This document shows, one piece after another, positions 1 through 8,904 of a DNA stretch of 64,000 nt. The notes below the pieces were generated by a model. That model was not told where the DNA came from and did not search any database. It was given only the letters and a program-made list of their open reading frames with translations. The stretch lies in contig JAUHYU010000001.1 in the NCBI GenBank assembly GCA_030426345.1, forward strand, positions 86,717 through 150,716. Direction: 5' to 3'. The first letter of the stretch is position 1, and each line of letters starts with the position of its first letter. The position numbers and the translations under genes were made by a program. The stretch is from Bacteroidia bacterium (GTDB lineage Bacteria; Bacteroidota; Bacteroidia; Cytophagales; Cyclobacteriaceae).

Positions 1-1
1 T

Positions 2-487
2 CCAAAAGATATTGAAGAACAAGCCATGGTTTGTAGATACATTGTCAATTGTTTTAAGAAGATACGGCTTCGTGAATTTGACGAAATTGGCCCTCGTACC
101 TATCTAAGTGGCAACCTTGTCCATTTGAAAACAGATTATAAAGTTGACATAGATGAAGTGGATTTCCCGCAATTGGGCCAGCAAATGTTGGAATTGCTAC
201 ATCCTACCAGTGCCGTTTGTGGAATGCCAAAAGAACCTTCTAAGCAATTTATCATGGAAAATGAAGGCTTTGATAGGTCATATTTCTCCGGATTTCTCGG
301 CCCGGTTCATGTAGGCAAGGAGACCAATATTTTTGTAAACCTGCGATGCATGAAGTTATTGCCAAAACAAGCAATTTTATATGCCGGTGCAGGCATCATC
401 GCCAATTCCATTCCAGAAAAAGAATGGAAAGAAACCGAGATAAAAATGCAAACACTGTTAAAAGTTTTCGGAAAATTGTATGGGTAG
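2..487 (+). CDS. menF: Isochorismate synthase, C-terminal part (5' truncated by window edge)
   Basis: This is the C-terminal part of a chorismate-binding enzyme of the MenF/EntC/TrpE type, which converts chorismate to isochorismate at the entry to menaquinone or siderophore synthesis. The reading frame is open from the first bases of the window, so the true start lies upstream; the ATG at 26 is internal. Family features visible are HPTSAVCGMPK, the FSGFLGPV stretch and the terminal YAGAGIIANSIPEKEWKET block, which carries the conserved glycine and glutamate residues of the chorismate pocket. In Bacteroidetes such genes usually feed menaquinone synthesis, which is why menF is preferred to entC. 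The choice cannot be proven without the upstream neighbours. Confidence 0.88.
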   Translation, partial: PKDIEEQAMVCRYIVNCFKKIRLREFDEIGPRTYLSGNLVHLKTDYKVDIDEVDFPQLGQQMLELLHPTSAVCGMPKEPSKQFIMENEGFDRSYFSGFLGPVHVGKETNIFVNLRCMKLLPKQAILYAGAGIIANSIPEKEWKETEIKMQTLLKVFGKLYG

Positions 488-527
488 CCAAAAAAAATGC
501 AACATCCCTTAGTTGCCCATTTTAAGG

Positions 528-1124
528 CTATCTGCAATTCTTTCTAAGTGCCTTGTCCGCACCTTCAGCTTTAAGTTCGACAGCTTTATTTAAGTCAATA
601 CAAGCAGCTTTTTTTTGTTTTAAAAGCAGTTTAAGTGCTCCACGGTACAGGTATGCCTCTCCAAAATTTGGCGTCAAGTTAATTGCAGTGTTGTAGTTAT
701 TCATAGCATCCCTGGTCATCCCTTGTCGATGATTAGCCCTCCCAATCAGGTAAAAAGCCATGGCATTATCGGGGTTTTTCTCCAGCACTTTCTGCGCATA
801 AAAAATAGTTGATTTAAAATCATCTTTCCCATAAAATACTTGACCAAGACTGAGCAAAGCATTCTCATTATTACCATCCAACTCGATTACTGTATTAAAA
901 TCTTCCAAGGCTTTATCTTGCTTGCCCAGTTCCTGATAGCAGCGACCTCGATTATAAATCGTCTTGACATGGCGAGGTTTTAGTTCCAAATATTCGTTGT
1001 AAGCCTCGATGGCTTTTTCATACTTTCCTGTTTCAAAATATTCGTCACCCAAAAGGGAGTTTTCGTTTTGACAAGAAACGACTGCGATCAGCATAATGAT
1101 GACCAAATAAAATTTAAACCTCAT
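528..1124 (-). CDS. TPR-repeat lipoprotein
   Basis: A 198-residue exported lipoprotein. The N-terminus is a signal peptide with a lipobox ending at VVSC (Cys about residue 18). The rest is tandem tetratricopeptide repeats of about 34 residues, for example GKYEKAIEAYNEYLELKP, GKQDKALEDFNTVIELDG and TRDAMNNYNTAINLTP, roughly four to five repeats from residue 25 to 190. Such proteins act as scaffolds for protein-protein contacts in the periplasm or at the outer membrane. It stands alone and converges with the isochorismate synthase gene, only 40 bp away. The specific partner cannot be predicted. Confidence 0.85.
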   Translation of the reverse strand: MRFKFYLVIIMLIAVVSCQNENSLLGDEYFETGKYEKAIEAYNEYLELKPRHVKTIYNRGRCYQELGKQDKALEDFNTVIELDGNNENALLSLGQVFYGKDDFKSTIFYAQKVLEKNPDNAMAFYLIGRANHRQGMTRDAMNNYNTAINLTPNFGEAYLYRGALKLLLKQKKAACIDLNKAVELKAEGADKALRKNCR

Positions 1125-1283
1125 GATAAATGGAATATTTGGAAAAGTTCACGTTAACATCCAAGCGTTTTGTTTTGCAAAAGTATGGATTAATAACGTG
1201 AAAACCCGCTATAGAATGTGCTTAGAAAGAACAAAAGCAACTAAAAAATTACATCATTTTTATTTCATCGGATAGGAAATATC

Positions 1284-1316
1284 ATCCAAAACCCATCAAT
1301 ATGATAGGTTTTGGAT
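1284..1316 (-). terminator. Stem-loop downstream of dapD, possible terminator
   Basis: A perfect 10 bp inverted repeat (atccaaaacc at 1284-1293, ggttttggat at 1307-1316) with a 13 nt loop that can itself pair (atca/tgat). It lies about 20 nt past the dapD stop on the minus strand. The T-tract after it is weak, so termination is plausible but not certain. Confidence 0.4.
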
Positions 1317-1337
1317 AAATCAATAGGCCTTGTATTA

Positions 1338-2150
1338 CTAGACTGAAACGTTATTTTCCCTCAGCGCATCATTGAGAGATGTCTTGCGGTTGGTACTTTC
1401 TTTTCGTTGTCCTATGATCAGGGCGCAATTTACATTGTAATCACCGGCAGGGAATTTCTTAGTAAATGAACCAGGAACAACTACCGATCTCTCAGGAACA
1501 TATCCCCGGTATTCCACAGGCTCCTCTCCTGTCACATCAATTATTTTACTACTCGAGGTGAGCGTCACATTTGCTCCCAAAACAGCCTCTTTGCCAATTC
1601 TGACTCCTTCTACCAAAATACACCTTGATCCGATAAATGCTCCATCCTCTATGATCACAGGTGCTGCTTGGATTGGCTCCAATACCCCACCAATACCAAC
1701 GCCACCACTTAGATGCACATCCTTACCGATTTGGGCACAACTACCTACCGTAGCCCATGTATCTACCATCGTACCGGCATCTACATAAGCTCCAATGTTC
1801 ACATATGAAGGCATCATCACAACTCCTTTGGAAATATACGCCCCATATCTTGCTACTGCAGGCGGAACCACTCGAATTCCTTTTTTTGCATATCCAGTTT
1901 TCAATTTCATTTTGTCGTGAAATTCAAACGGACCAACTTCAATCAATTGCATATTTTGAATTGGAAAATAAAGAATTACTGCTTTCTTCACCCACTCGTT
2001 TACCTGCCAATCATTGCCTACCGGTTCAGCTACCCGAATCGTTCCTTGATCCAAATCTTCAATGATTGTTTTTATAGCTATTTTAGTTTCCTTATCGTTG
2101 AGCAATTCACGATTATCCCAAGCCTTTTCGATTAATTCTTTTAGTTCCAT
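1338..2150 (-). CDS. dapD: 2,3,4,5-tetrahydropyridine-2,6-dicarboxylate N-succinyltransferase
   Basis: DapD transfers succinyl from succinyl-CoA to tetrahydrodipicolinate in the succinylase branch of lysine and meso-diaminopimelate synthesis in the cytoplasm. The protein is 270 residues, the usual length. The N-terminal helical domain includes MKLKTGYAKKGIRVVPPA. The centre is a left-handed parallel beta-helix of hexapeptide repeats (about residues 100-230), with GAYVDAGTMVDTWATVGSCAQIG and VHLSGGVGIGGVLEP being characteristic DapD blocks. The gene starts 39 bp from, and is divergent to, the glycosyltransferase gene at 2190, so the two promoters share a very short region. Nothing is unusual in the sequence. 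Confidence 0.96.
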   Translation of the reverse strand: MELKELIEKAWDNRELLNDKETKIAIKTIIEDLDQGTIRVAEPVGNDWQVNEWVKKAVILYFPIQNMQLIEVGPFEFHDKMKLKTGYAKKGIRVVPPAVARYGAYISKGVVMMPSYVNIGAYVDAGTMVDTWATVGSCAQIGKDVHLSGGVGIGGVLEPIQAAPVIIEDGAFIGSRCILVEGVRIGKEAVLGANVTLTSSSKIIDVTGEEPVEYRGYVPERSVVVPGSFTKKFPAGDYNVNCALIIGQRKESTNRKTSLNDALRENNVSV

Positions 2151-2189
2151 TAAACTAATTTTAGTTTTGATATTCTAATTGATTGATAC

Positions 2190-3302
2190 ATGACAAAAAA
2201 AGTCATTGCCATAATTTCGGTTTTAAAGCCAATTGACGATACACGCAATTTCGAGAAGATTGCAGTACCGTTGAGCAATACAAATAAATATGAGATTAAT
2301 ATCATAGGGTTTTCCTCAAAAGTTATCCCAACCCATCCAAATATTACCACATATCCAATATTTAATTTCAAAAGAAACAGCCTGAAAAGACTTGCAGCAT
2401 CATTTAAAATATGGAAATTATTACTTAAACTAAAACCTGAACTAATAATAGTTAACACTATTGAATTACTGATTATTAGCATTGCAAACAAAATAATATT
2501 TGGTGCGAAAATAATTTATGATATCCAGGAAAATTACTATCGAAATATCCTTTATGCGGGTTCATATCCCACGCTGATTAAATTACCATTGGCACTTGCT
2601 GTACGTGCTTTGGAAATAGCCTCAACTCCATTCATCTCAAAGTTCTTCCTTGCCGAAAAAGTATATTTAAAACAGTTGATTTATCTTCCTAAGTCAAAAA
2701 CCATAATCATGGAAAATAAGGCCATTATCCCCGATTTTGTACACCAATCCCAGCCAAACATTAATAAAAAAATAGTCTTTGTTTATACAGGAACCATCGC
2801 AAAGCACTACGGCATCTTTGAGGCAATTGAGTTCATTAAAGCATTAAAAATCCATGAAGCAGCCATTGAACTAAGAATCGTTGGATATGCAGCCGACAAT
2901 AAAGTATACCGACAATTGCTTAGTTCCATTCAAAAATATGACTATATCAAATTAATATGTGGAGATACTTTAGTACCACACAATCAAATACTTATAGAAA
3001 TAGAACAAGCTGATTTTTGCTTGTTGCCATATCAAGAAAATAAGAGTACAGCAGGCCGAATCCCTACAAAACTATACGAATGTCTAGCCATGGAAAAACC
3101 AATGATTATTACTCAAAACCCAGCGTGGAACCATCTAATCAGTGCTAATAATGCAGGAATTACGCATGATTTTCAAGGCGATTGCCAGTTAATTTTGCCG
3201 CTATTGACGCAAGTATTTTATGGCAGACAACAAGCTGATAAATATCTGTGGAATACTTCTTCGAATGAATTGTTAGAAATCGTTAATGAGGTTGTTTTTT
3301 AA
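2190..3302 (+). CDS. Glycosyltransferase, GT4-like
   Basis: A 370-residue glycosyltransferase with the GT-B layout. The N-terminal half (to about 170) is an acceptor-binding Rossmann-type domain. The C-terminal half begins near KKIVFVYTGTIAKHYGIFEAIEF and has the donor-binding signature around GRIPTKLYECLAMEKPMI, the E-x7-E-like block of GT4 enzymes. There is no signal peptide, so it acts at the cytoplasmic face, probably on a cell-surface glycan or lipid-linked sugar. The neighbours are housekeeping genes rather than a polysaccharide cluster, so the acceptor cannot be predicted. It starts at the ATG at 2190. Confidence 0.8.
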   Translation: MTKKVIAIISVLKPIDDTRNFEKIAVPLSNTNKYEINIIGFSSKVIPTHPNITTYPIFNFKRNSLKRLAASFKIWKLLLKLKPELIIVNTIELLIISIANKIIFGAKIIYDIQENYYRNILYAGSYPTLIKLPLALAVRALEIASTPFISKFFLAEKVYLKQLIYLPKSKTIIMENKAIIPDFVHQSQPNINKKIVFVYTGTIAKHYGIFEAIEFIKALKIHEAAIELRIVGYAADNKVYRQLLSSIQKYDYIKLICGDTLVPHNQILIEIEQADFCLLPYQENKSTAGRIPTKLYECLAMEKPMIITQNPAWNHLISANNAGITHDFQGDCQLILPLLTQVFYGRQQADKYLWNTSSNELLEIVNEVVF

Positions 3303-3342
3303 ATTTAGCATTAGCTAAATTTATTATTAGACATCGCTAATA
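3301..3342 (+). promoter_or_regulatory. Two TTAG-N6-CTAA palindromes, putative DtxR-family operators
   Basis: Two palindromes upstream of the dtxR-like gene share the core TTAG-N6-CTAA. The first has TTAG at 3305-3308 and CTAA at 3315-3318, inside a 9 bp inverted repeat aaatttagc/gctaaattt that overlaps the glycosyltransferase stop. The second has TTAG at 3327-3330 and CTAA at 3337-3340. The first could instead be a terminator stem for the glycosyltransferase transcript. A third copy lies at 3399-3417. Confidence 0.45.
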
Positions 3343-3398
3343 TGCCAAAATTCATGAAAAACGAATATTTACTAATGTTTATTATTTATGAAATATAC

Positions 3399-3417
3399 TT
3401 TTAGATTAGCCTAAAAA
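3399..3417 (+). promoter_or_regulatory. DtxR/IdeR-like operator directly upstream of the regulator
   Basis: The stretch TTTTAGATTAGCCTAAAAA resembles the IdeR/DtxR consensus (TTAGGTTAGCCTAACCTAA) in its first 14 core bases. It is also the third copy of the TTAG-N6-CTAA core in this upstream region (TTAG 3401-3404, CTAA 3411-3414). A TATTTTTG at 3421-3428 matches the Bacteroidetes -7 element TAnnTTTG. Binding here would therefore repress the gene's own promoter. Operator function is inferred from this match and position. Confidence 0.5.
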
Positions 3418-3444
3418 ATGTATTTTTGATAAAAAAAATAGCAT

Positions 3445-4110
3445 ATGTCCACACTAAGTCTTGCTGAAGAAAATTATTTAAAAGCAATTTATCACCTGTC
3501 TGCATCCAGCAAGAAACAGGTCAGCACCAATGCCATTGCCGAGAGGCTTACCACCAAGCCTGCTTCCGTTAGCGACATGATCCGAAAGCTGTCGGAGAAA
3601 AAGGTCATTACTTATGTAAAATATCAGGGAGTTAACATTACAGACGAAGGAAAAAAATATGCCCTCAATGTGATCCGAAAGCACCGACTTTGGGAAGTAT
3701 TTTTGGTTGACAAGCTGAAATTTAATTGGGACGAGGTCCATGAAATTGCGGAACAATTGGAGCACATCCACTCCCCCCTGCTCATCTCTCGCTTGGATGA
3801 GTTTTTGGATTTTCCGAAATTTGATCCTCATGGCGACCCCATTCCAAATGAAGATGGAGTCATTTCTACCAGACCTCGAATGGTACTTTCCGGTCTTTCT
3901 TCAGGGACATCCTGCCTTCTGGTTTCAATGAAGGACACCGGCGTGGTCTTTCTTAATTATCTAGATAAAATTGGCTTGAAAATCGGCACCAAACTAAAGA
4001 TCACGGAAGTATATGAGTTTGATGGATCCATGGAAGTAGAAGCGGATCAGGAAAACAGTATGACCATATCCAAACAGGTTGCTGACAACCTCTTGGTAGT
4101 GTCGGAGTAA
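3445..4110 (+). CDS. DtxR/MntR-family metal-dependent transcriptional regulator
   Basis: A 221-residue iron- or manganese-dependent repressor. Residues 1-60 form the winged helix-turn-helix (LSLAEENYLKAIYHLSA, TNAIAERLTTKPASVSDMIRKLSEK). Residues 63-140 form the dimerisation and metal-binding helices (GKKYALNVIRKHRLWEVFLVD, HEIAEQLEHIHSPLLISRLDEFLDFPKFDPHG). The last 70 residues form the SH3/FeoA-like domain found in full-length members. The metal cannot be told from sequence by eye. Three palindromes immediately upstream suggest autoregulation. There is no metal transporter next to it; the nearest candidate is the Ni/Co-type permease at 9490. Confidence 0.92.
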   Translation: MSTLSLAEENYLKAIYHLSASSKKQVSTNAIAERLTTKPASVSDMIRKLSEKKVITYVKYQGVNITDEGKKYALNVIRKHRLWEVFLVDKLKFNWDEVHEIAEQLEHIHSPLLISRLDEFLDFPKFDPHGDPIPNEDGVISTRPRMVLSGLSSGTSCLLVSMKDTGVVFLNYLDKIGLKIGTKLKITEVYEFDGSMEVEADQENSMTISKQVADNLLVVSE

Positions 4111-4294
4111 AAACCATATGAAAGAGAAAAGAGATTGCTCTTGAGAAAATTTCGTTCCTACTAAGCATTCTTAAATGTATAATCAAATGGAAAAACATAC
4201 TTCGGGTAAATCATTTTCTTATTTTTTGCGTTCTTTGTGAAAGACTTATTTTATCAAAATTTCCATTTTGAAATTTATTTATAACAACATACAA

Positions 4295-4825
4295 ATGAAA
4301 CATACATTAATAATAGTGTTCATTTTCATGACATTTCTTCATATCGAATCCTCTGCACAGGAAGCAAAGGTAAAGTGGTACACCATAGAAGAAGCTGAGG
4401 CCCTGACCAAAAAAGCGCCTCGAAAGATATACATCGACATGTATACCGACTGGTGTGGCTGGTGCAAAACCATGGATAAAAAGACGTTTACTGATGAAAG
4501 AATAATCGAGCACCTTAACACCAATTTCTATGCTGTTAAATTCAATGCTGAGAGCAAAGATTCTGTAGTCTTCAAAAACACTACTTTCAAGTTTGTCGCT
4601 CAAGGTTCCAGAGGGTATAATGAATTGGCTGCGGCTTTAATGCAAGGTAAAATGAGTTATCCTACTTCTGTTTTTCTGGATGAGGAGTTGAACCTGATAT
4701 CTCCTCTCCCAGGTTATCATCCTCCTGACAAGTTAGACCCCGTATTAGATTTTATTGGCAATAGCCATTATGAAACAACAAGCTACGAACAATTTCTTTC
4801 CAATAAAGGAAACCTTAATAATTGA
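4295..4825 (+). CDS. Exported thioredoxin-like protein
   Basis: A periplasmic thioredoxin-fold protein with a WCGWC active site (YTDWCGWCKTMDKKTF, about 45 residues after the start), of the thioredoxin_7/DUF255-like type. The ATG at 4295 is preferred to the upstream ATG at 4268 because it puts a clean signal peptide (MKHTLIIVFIFMTFL, cleavage near SSAQ) at the N-terminus. It probably reduces or isomerises disulfides in exported proteins. The stop codon TGA overlaps the TTG start of mnmE, so the two genes are translationally coupled although they have no known functional link. Confidence 0.85.
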   Translation: MKHTLIIVFIFMTFLHIESSAQEAKVKWYTIEEAEALTKKAPRKIYIDMYTDWCGWCKTMDKKTFTDERIIEHLNTNFYAVKFNAESKDSVVFKNTTFKFVAQGSRGYNELAAALMQGKMSYPTSVFLDEELNLISPLPGYHPPDKLDPVLDFIGNSHYETTSYEQFLSNKGNLNN

Positions 4826-6207
4826 AAAAAAAAGAATCAAATGACTTTGAGGAAACTATCGTGGCCCTTGCTACTCCTCAAGGCATAGGAGCCATAGGAA
4901 CTATTCGGATTTCGGGCAATTCTGCGATCGATGTTGCAAACAGTGTTTTCAAAGGAAAGGATCTCCGCAAACAAGAATCTCATACCATTCATTTTGGAAA
5001 AATAGTAGATCAGGATATCATCATTGATGAAGTATTGGTATCGGTTTTCATTGCACCAAAATCCTTTACGCGCGAAAATGTCATCGAAATATCATCGCAT
5101 GGTTCTCCATATATTCTACAAAAAATCATCCAATTGCTAATAAAGCAGGGCACACGATTTGCCAAGCCGGGAGAGTTTACGAAGCGAGCATTCCTCAATG
5201 GACAATTCGATCTTGCTCAAGCCGAAGCCGTGGCAGACCTGATCAATTCCGATTCGAATGCCGCACACATGGCAGCCATGAACCAGATGCGAGGTGGGTT
5301 CTCAAAAAAAATAAAAGCATTGCGCGATGAATTGATCCACTTTGCTTCCATGATTGAGCTCGAACTGGATTTTGCAGAAGAAGATGTAGAGTTTGCTAAT
5401 CGCGATCAATTGGTGGAACTGATCCTTTCAATTCAAAAAGAAATAAGCAAGCTGATCGAGAGTTTTCGCATAGGAAATGTGATAAAAAATGGTGTGCCAA
5501 CAGTCATCGCCGGCAAGCCAAACTCCGGCAAGTCCACGCTACTCAATGTTTTATTAGAAGAAGAAAAGGCCATTGTCTCTGACATTCCTGGAACGACTCG
5601 CGACCTTATCGAAGACGAAATCCACATTGAGGGAATTAGCTTTAGATTCATTGACACAGCAGGAATCCGCGAGGCAAAGGACAAAATTGAAGCTATTGGA
5701 ATAGAGCGGACTCACTCTAAAATGAAAACAGCTTCGGTAATCCTGTACATCATCGACTTGGCAGAGGAGAACACCCTTGACATAAGAGAAGCAGAACAGA
5801 AGTTAAAAAGCCTCAAAATTCCATGGATTTTGATTGGCAATAAAACGGACAAATTAAGCGAATCTGCTCTTAGCAAACTCAAAAAGGAATTTCCAGATAT
5901 GATCTTTATCTCCGCTGCCGGAGAAGTCAATATTGATATTTTAAAGAAATCCCTTCTCAACTTAATAAAGGCAGATAGTTTTAAGACTGGAGATACGATC
6001 GTTACCAATATCCGTCATATAGAAAGCCTAACAAATACCCAAACTGCATTGGACGATGTGCTAAAAGGAATTGACAGAAAAGTCACAGGTGATTTTCTGG
6101 CCATGGATATTAGGCAGTCTTTATACCATCTGGGTGAGATCACAGGTCAGATCACTACAGATGACCTCTTAGAAAACATTTTCTCCAAGTTCTGTATCGG
6201 GAAGTAA
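4822..6207 (+). CDS. mnmE: tRNA modification GTPase MnmE
   Basis: MnmE, with MnmG, installs the 5-carboxymethylaminomethyl group on the wobble uridine of certain tRNAs. The N-terminal folate-binding TrmE domain starts at ETIVALATPQGIGAIGTIRISG. The G domain shows the P-loop GKPNSGKST, the DIPGTTRD switch I block, DTAG and NKTD. The protein ends in the invariant FCIGK, whose Cys is required for modification. The length of 461 residues is normal. The start is TTG at 4822, overlapping the stop of the thioredoxin gene (ttga); no better in-frame ATG exists nearby that keeps the conserved N-terminus. Confidence 0.97.
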   Translation: MKKKESNDFEETIVALATPQGIGAIGTIRISGNSAIDVANSVFKGKDLRKQESHTIHFGKIVDQDIIIDEVLVSVFIAPKSFTRENVIEISSHGSPYILQKIIQLLIKQGTRFAKPGEFTKRAFLNGQFDLAQAEAVADLINSDSNAAHMAAMNQMRGGFSKKIKALRDELIHFASMIELELDFAEEDVEFANRDQLVELILSIQKEISKLIESFRIGNVIKNGVPTVIAGKPNSGKSTLLNVLLEEEKAIVSDIPGTTRDLIEDEIHIEGISFRFIDTAGIREAKDKIEAIGIERTHSKMKTASVILYIIDLAEENTLDIREAEQKLKSLKIPWILIGNKTDKLSESALSKLKKEFPDMIFISAAGEVNIDILKKSLLNLIKADSFKTGDTIVTNIRHIESLTNTQTALDDVLKGIDRKVTGDFLAMDIRQSLYHLGEITGQITTDDLLENIFSKFCIGK

Positions 6208-6223
6208 TTACACTTAATTGGAT

Positions 6224-6251
6224 AAACATCTCTTTTCTAGACGAGACGTTT
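6224..6251 (+). terminator. Possible terminator of the thioredoxin-mnmE transcript
   Basis: A 9 bp stem with one mismatch (aaacatctc 6224-6232, gagacgttt 6243-6251), 17 nt past the mnmE stop, followed by a T-rich tract (ttcttatatttttc). Confidence 0.35.
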
Positions 6252-6518
6252 AAATATATTCTTATATTTTTCGCTAATCTACCCTATCTTTTATTGATGA
6301 AAACTATCCCTTAACCTATACTCATAGTTGATACAAGGTTTAGATAAAATCATATAGCCCTTAGGTACTATACTGGCTTAGGATGAAGAACATAAAAGAA
6401 GGCTCTCGATTGCAACATAAAATGTGTTTAGTAGACTGTCTTTTCCTTTCATCCCCATTCAAAATACAGTAGTTAAGCAAAATTTAAAATTGTGCTTTCT
6501 TATTTCAAACATGATGAT

Positions 6519-6600
6519 GAGAGCCTCAGCCTAAGTCCAAGTAACTCAATCTGAGGCTCTCACACCACCGTAGGTACGGTTCTCGTATACGTGGGTTTGT
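6519..6600 (+). other. Hairpin element resembling a group II intron relic
   Basis: Within the 570 bp gene-poor stretch after mnmE lies a perfect 11 bp inverted repeat (gagagcctcag 6519-6529, ctgaggctctc 6551-6561). A second imperfect hairpin follows directly (caccaccgtaggtacgg ... cgtatacgtgggtt, 6563-6597). From memory this pair resembles the domain IV boundary sequences of Bacteroidetes group II introns, where caccaccgtacgtacggttc and a tatacggcggt arm flank the maturase gene. No maturase is present, so if this is an intron it is only a scar. I see no gene in the rest of 6252-6774. Confidence 0.35.
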
Positions 6601-6828
6601 AATACATAGGCTCACCCCTCTTTACACAGGAATATTGCTAAATGTTATAAAACGTGAGGTATGCCGTGAAGTAATTGACTCCTCACAAATACTTGAAAGT
6701 GCCATGTAAATTGGATACTTTTAACTGATCATAAAATTTAGGGGGTATGCGCTATATTTGCGGATTAGCTCTGAATGAAGAAAAGCAAACTACGGTTCAC
6801 AAGAATTATTTCTAAATCACCAAACAAT

Positions 6829-7698
6829 ATGAATTCCATACAAACTGAATCTGTAGGAAGTATCCCTCGTCCTCGCAAATTACAAAACGCTATTACCGCC
6901 TTTTCTCAAGGAAATCTTTCATCCGAAAAACTAAATGGACTCTTTGACCACGTGGTTGAAGAAACAATTAAAGGTTTGGGAGCTATTGGGTCGCCAATTG
7001 TAAGCGATGGAGAGCAAACCAAAACAAGCTTTGTAACTTATCCTCAAGATGGATTACCGGATTACACCCAAGAGCAATTTATTAATGACCTAGTTCAACA
7101 TTCGGTGGCGGATATAAAAAGCTGCTTTGACAATGGTGCACATCATATACAGGTAGATTTTACGGAAGCTAGATTGGCCATTAAATTAGATCCATCAAAA
7201 GGATTGTTACAGCCGTTTATTAATTTAAATAATCAGGTTTTGTCTCACTTTACAGAACAGGAACGACAACGCATTGGTTTTCACACTTGCCCAGGTGGTG
7301 ATCATGACAGTACACATAGTGCAGATGTTGACTACGCCGACCTAATTCCACTGTTTTTGACCTTAGATGCCGGAAATTTCTATATGCAAATGGCGAGTGA
7401 AACAAATCCAGTTAAGTCCTTGAAATTGATTGGTGAAAATATTCGTTCAGATCAAAGAGTTTATATCGGAGTAATTGATATTATCAAAGAAGAAATAGAA
7501 ACCCCTGAAATGGTTTATGACTGCATAATGACTGCAGCTGAATATATTCCTATCAATCAGTTAGGTACAACCGATGATTGTGGTTGTTCTCCTTTTAGTG
7601 ATGATATAGCCACAAGTCGTGAAACTGCCTTCGCAAAAATCACCGCCCGGGAAGAAGGAACCAAGATGGCATCTGAAAAGCTAAAAATTGGCTCTTAA
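6829..7698 (+). CDS. MetE-like cobalamin-independent methionine synthase family protein
   Basis: A protein of about 289 residues matching only the C-terminal catalytic barrel of MetE (COG0620). It opens with the TESVGSIPRPRKL block that begins this domain. It carries the zinc-site His and Cys in GFHTCPGGDHD, and later a DDCGCSPF block with the third ligand. Stand-alone core domains like this transfer methyl groups to homocysteine or related thiols, often from corrinoid or other donors, but the methyl donor here is unknown. The ATG at 6829 is preferred to that at 6775 because the family starts right at the VGSIPRP motif. It stands alone after the long noncoding region. Confidence 0.82.
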   Translation: MNSIQTESVGSIPRPRKLQNAITAFSQGNLSSEKLNGLFDHVVEETIKGLGAIGSPIVSDGEQTKTSFVTYPQDGLPDYTQEQFINDLVQHSVADIKSCFDNGAHHIQVDFTEARLAIKLDPSKGLLQPFINLNNQVLSHFTEQERQRIGFHTCPGGDHDSTHSADVDYADLIPLFLTLDAGNFYMQMASETNPVKSLKLIGENIRSDQRVYIGVIDIIKEEIETPEMVYDCIMTAAEYIPINQLGTTDDCGCSPFSDDIATSRETAFAKITAREEGTKMASEKLKIGS

Positions 7699-7751
7699 TA
7701 ATCATTCATGAATTAATTCAAGTTTGAATTCTAAAAAATGCATTCTAAAAT

Positions 7752-8873
7752 ATGAAACAGCTTATAATCATTTTAATCTCAATTATTGCCCTTTCTTGTC
7801 AACCTAAAACAGAACCTGAATCCTACAAGGTGCCAGTGTATGCCTGGGTAGGTGGGCCGGGGAAATCTACGGATCAAGAAATCACGGAGCAGTTTACCAA
7901 ATTAAAAAACCACGGCATTGACGGATTGATGTACAATGGAGGACAAAATCCGGAAACGTACAAGCGTGTTGGTAAAATTGCCAAAGCTGTTGGACTGGAA
8001 TTTCACACCTGGATACCAACCATGCTCCAAGGTGGTTCTGAGATGAAGCAAGAATGGTACGCCATCAATGGCAAAGGGGAATCCACTTATGACAAGCCTC
8101 CATATGTCAACTATTACAAATTCCTGTGTCCAAGCCATGAAGGGGTCTATGAGTTTTTGGCAGGGATGTATGGGGCTGTTGCCGATGTACCGGAAGTAGA
8201 TGGAATTCATTTGGATTATATCCGGTTTCCTGACGTGATCCTGGCGCGAGGCCTTTGGGACAAATACGGGTTGGTCATGGACAAAGAATATCCAGAATAT
8301 GACTATTGCTATTGCGATAAATGCACAGGTGATTTCATGGAAAAAACAGGCATTGATATCAAATCTGCAGATGATCCTTCGCAGGTGCAGGAATGGAAGC
8401 AATTCCGCTACGATCTGATCACTAAAATCGTAAACCGACTGGCTAAAGTCGTGCATGAAAAGGGCAAGAAAATCAATGCTGCTGTATTTCCGGGGCCTAA
8501 TTCCATTGCTAAACAAATTGTGCGGCAAGAATGGGACAAGTGGGATCTCGATGCGGTCTATCCTATGAACTATAATGACTTTTACCTGAAAAGCCCTGAG
8601 TGGGTAGGTGAGGTCACCAAAGAGGGTGTCGATGCCCTTGATGGAAAAGCAAAACTTTACAGTGGGCTGTTCATCTGCCCCAATCCCGAGAAAAAAATGG
8701 CTCAAAAAGACCCTGAAAACCATGGATTACTTCCCGAAGAACTTGAAACGGCTATTCGCGGATCAATGGAAAACGGTGCAACAGGGATCTGCCTGTTCAC
8801 CCCCGGCAGGATGACCGATGCACACTGGGCCGCATTTGATAAGGCCATTCGAACTAAATACGAAGTCAAGTAG
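7752..8873 (+). CDS. Putative glycoside hydrolase lipoprotein (GHL10/COG1649-like)
   Basis: A 373-residue lipoprotein (lipobox ALSC, Cys 17) with a predicted TIM barrel. The clearest marks are DGIHLDYIRFPD, typical of the GHL10/DUF187 families of hypothetical glycoside hydrolases, and the Cys cluster CYCDKCTGDF that often follows it. The barrel-end AVYPMNYND strand and a late GATGICLFTPG strand are also visible. The enzymatic substrate is not known for these families. It lies on the plus strand, just outside the polysaccharide locus, and may or may not belong to it. A distantly similar protein is encoded at 10313. Confidence 0.72.
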   Translation: MKQLIIILISIIALSCQPKTEPESYKVPVYAWVGGPGKSTDQEITEQFTKLKNHGIDGLMYNGGQNPETYKRVGKIAKAVGLEFHTWIPTMLQGGSEMKQEWYAINGKGESTYDKPPYVNYYKFLCPSHEGVYEFLAGMYGAVADVPEVDGIHLDYIRFPDVILARGLWDKYGLVMDKEYPEYDYCYCDKCTGDFMEKTGIDIKSADDPSQVQEWKQFRYDLITKIVNRLAKVVHEKGKKINAAVFPGPNSIAKQIVRQEWDKWDLDAVYPMNYNDFYLKSPEWVGEVTKEGVDALDGKAKLYSGLFICPNPEKKMAQKDPENHGLLPEELETAIRGSMENGATGICLFTPGRMTDAHWAAFDKAIRTKYEVK

Positions 8874-8904
8874 CGTTATATGTCTAAAAAAGTATCATAA
8901 ATCC

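Noticed and set aside
7902..8723. 273-codon open frame on the minus strand
   Set aside because: It is antisense to a well-supported GHL10-type lipoprotein gene and its translation has no domain-like pattern.
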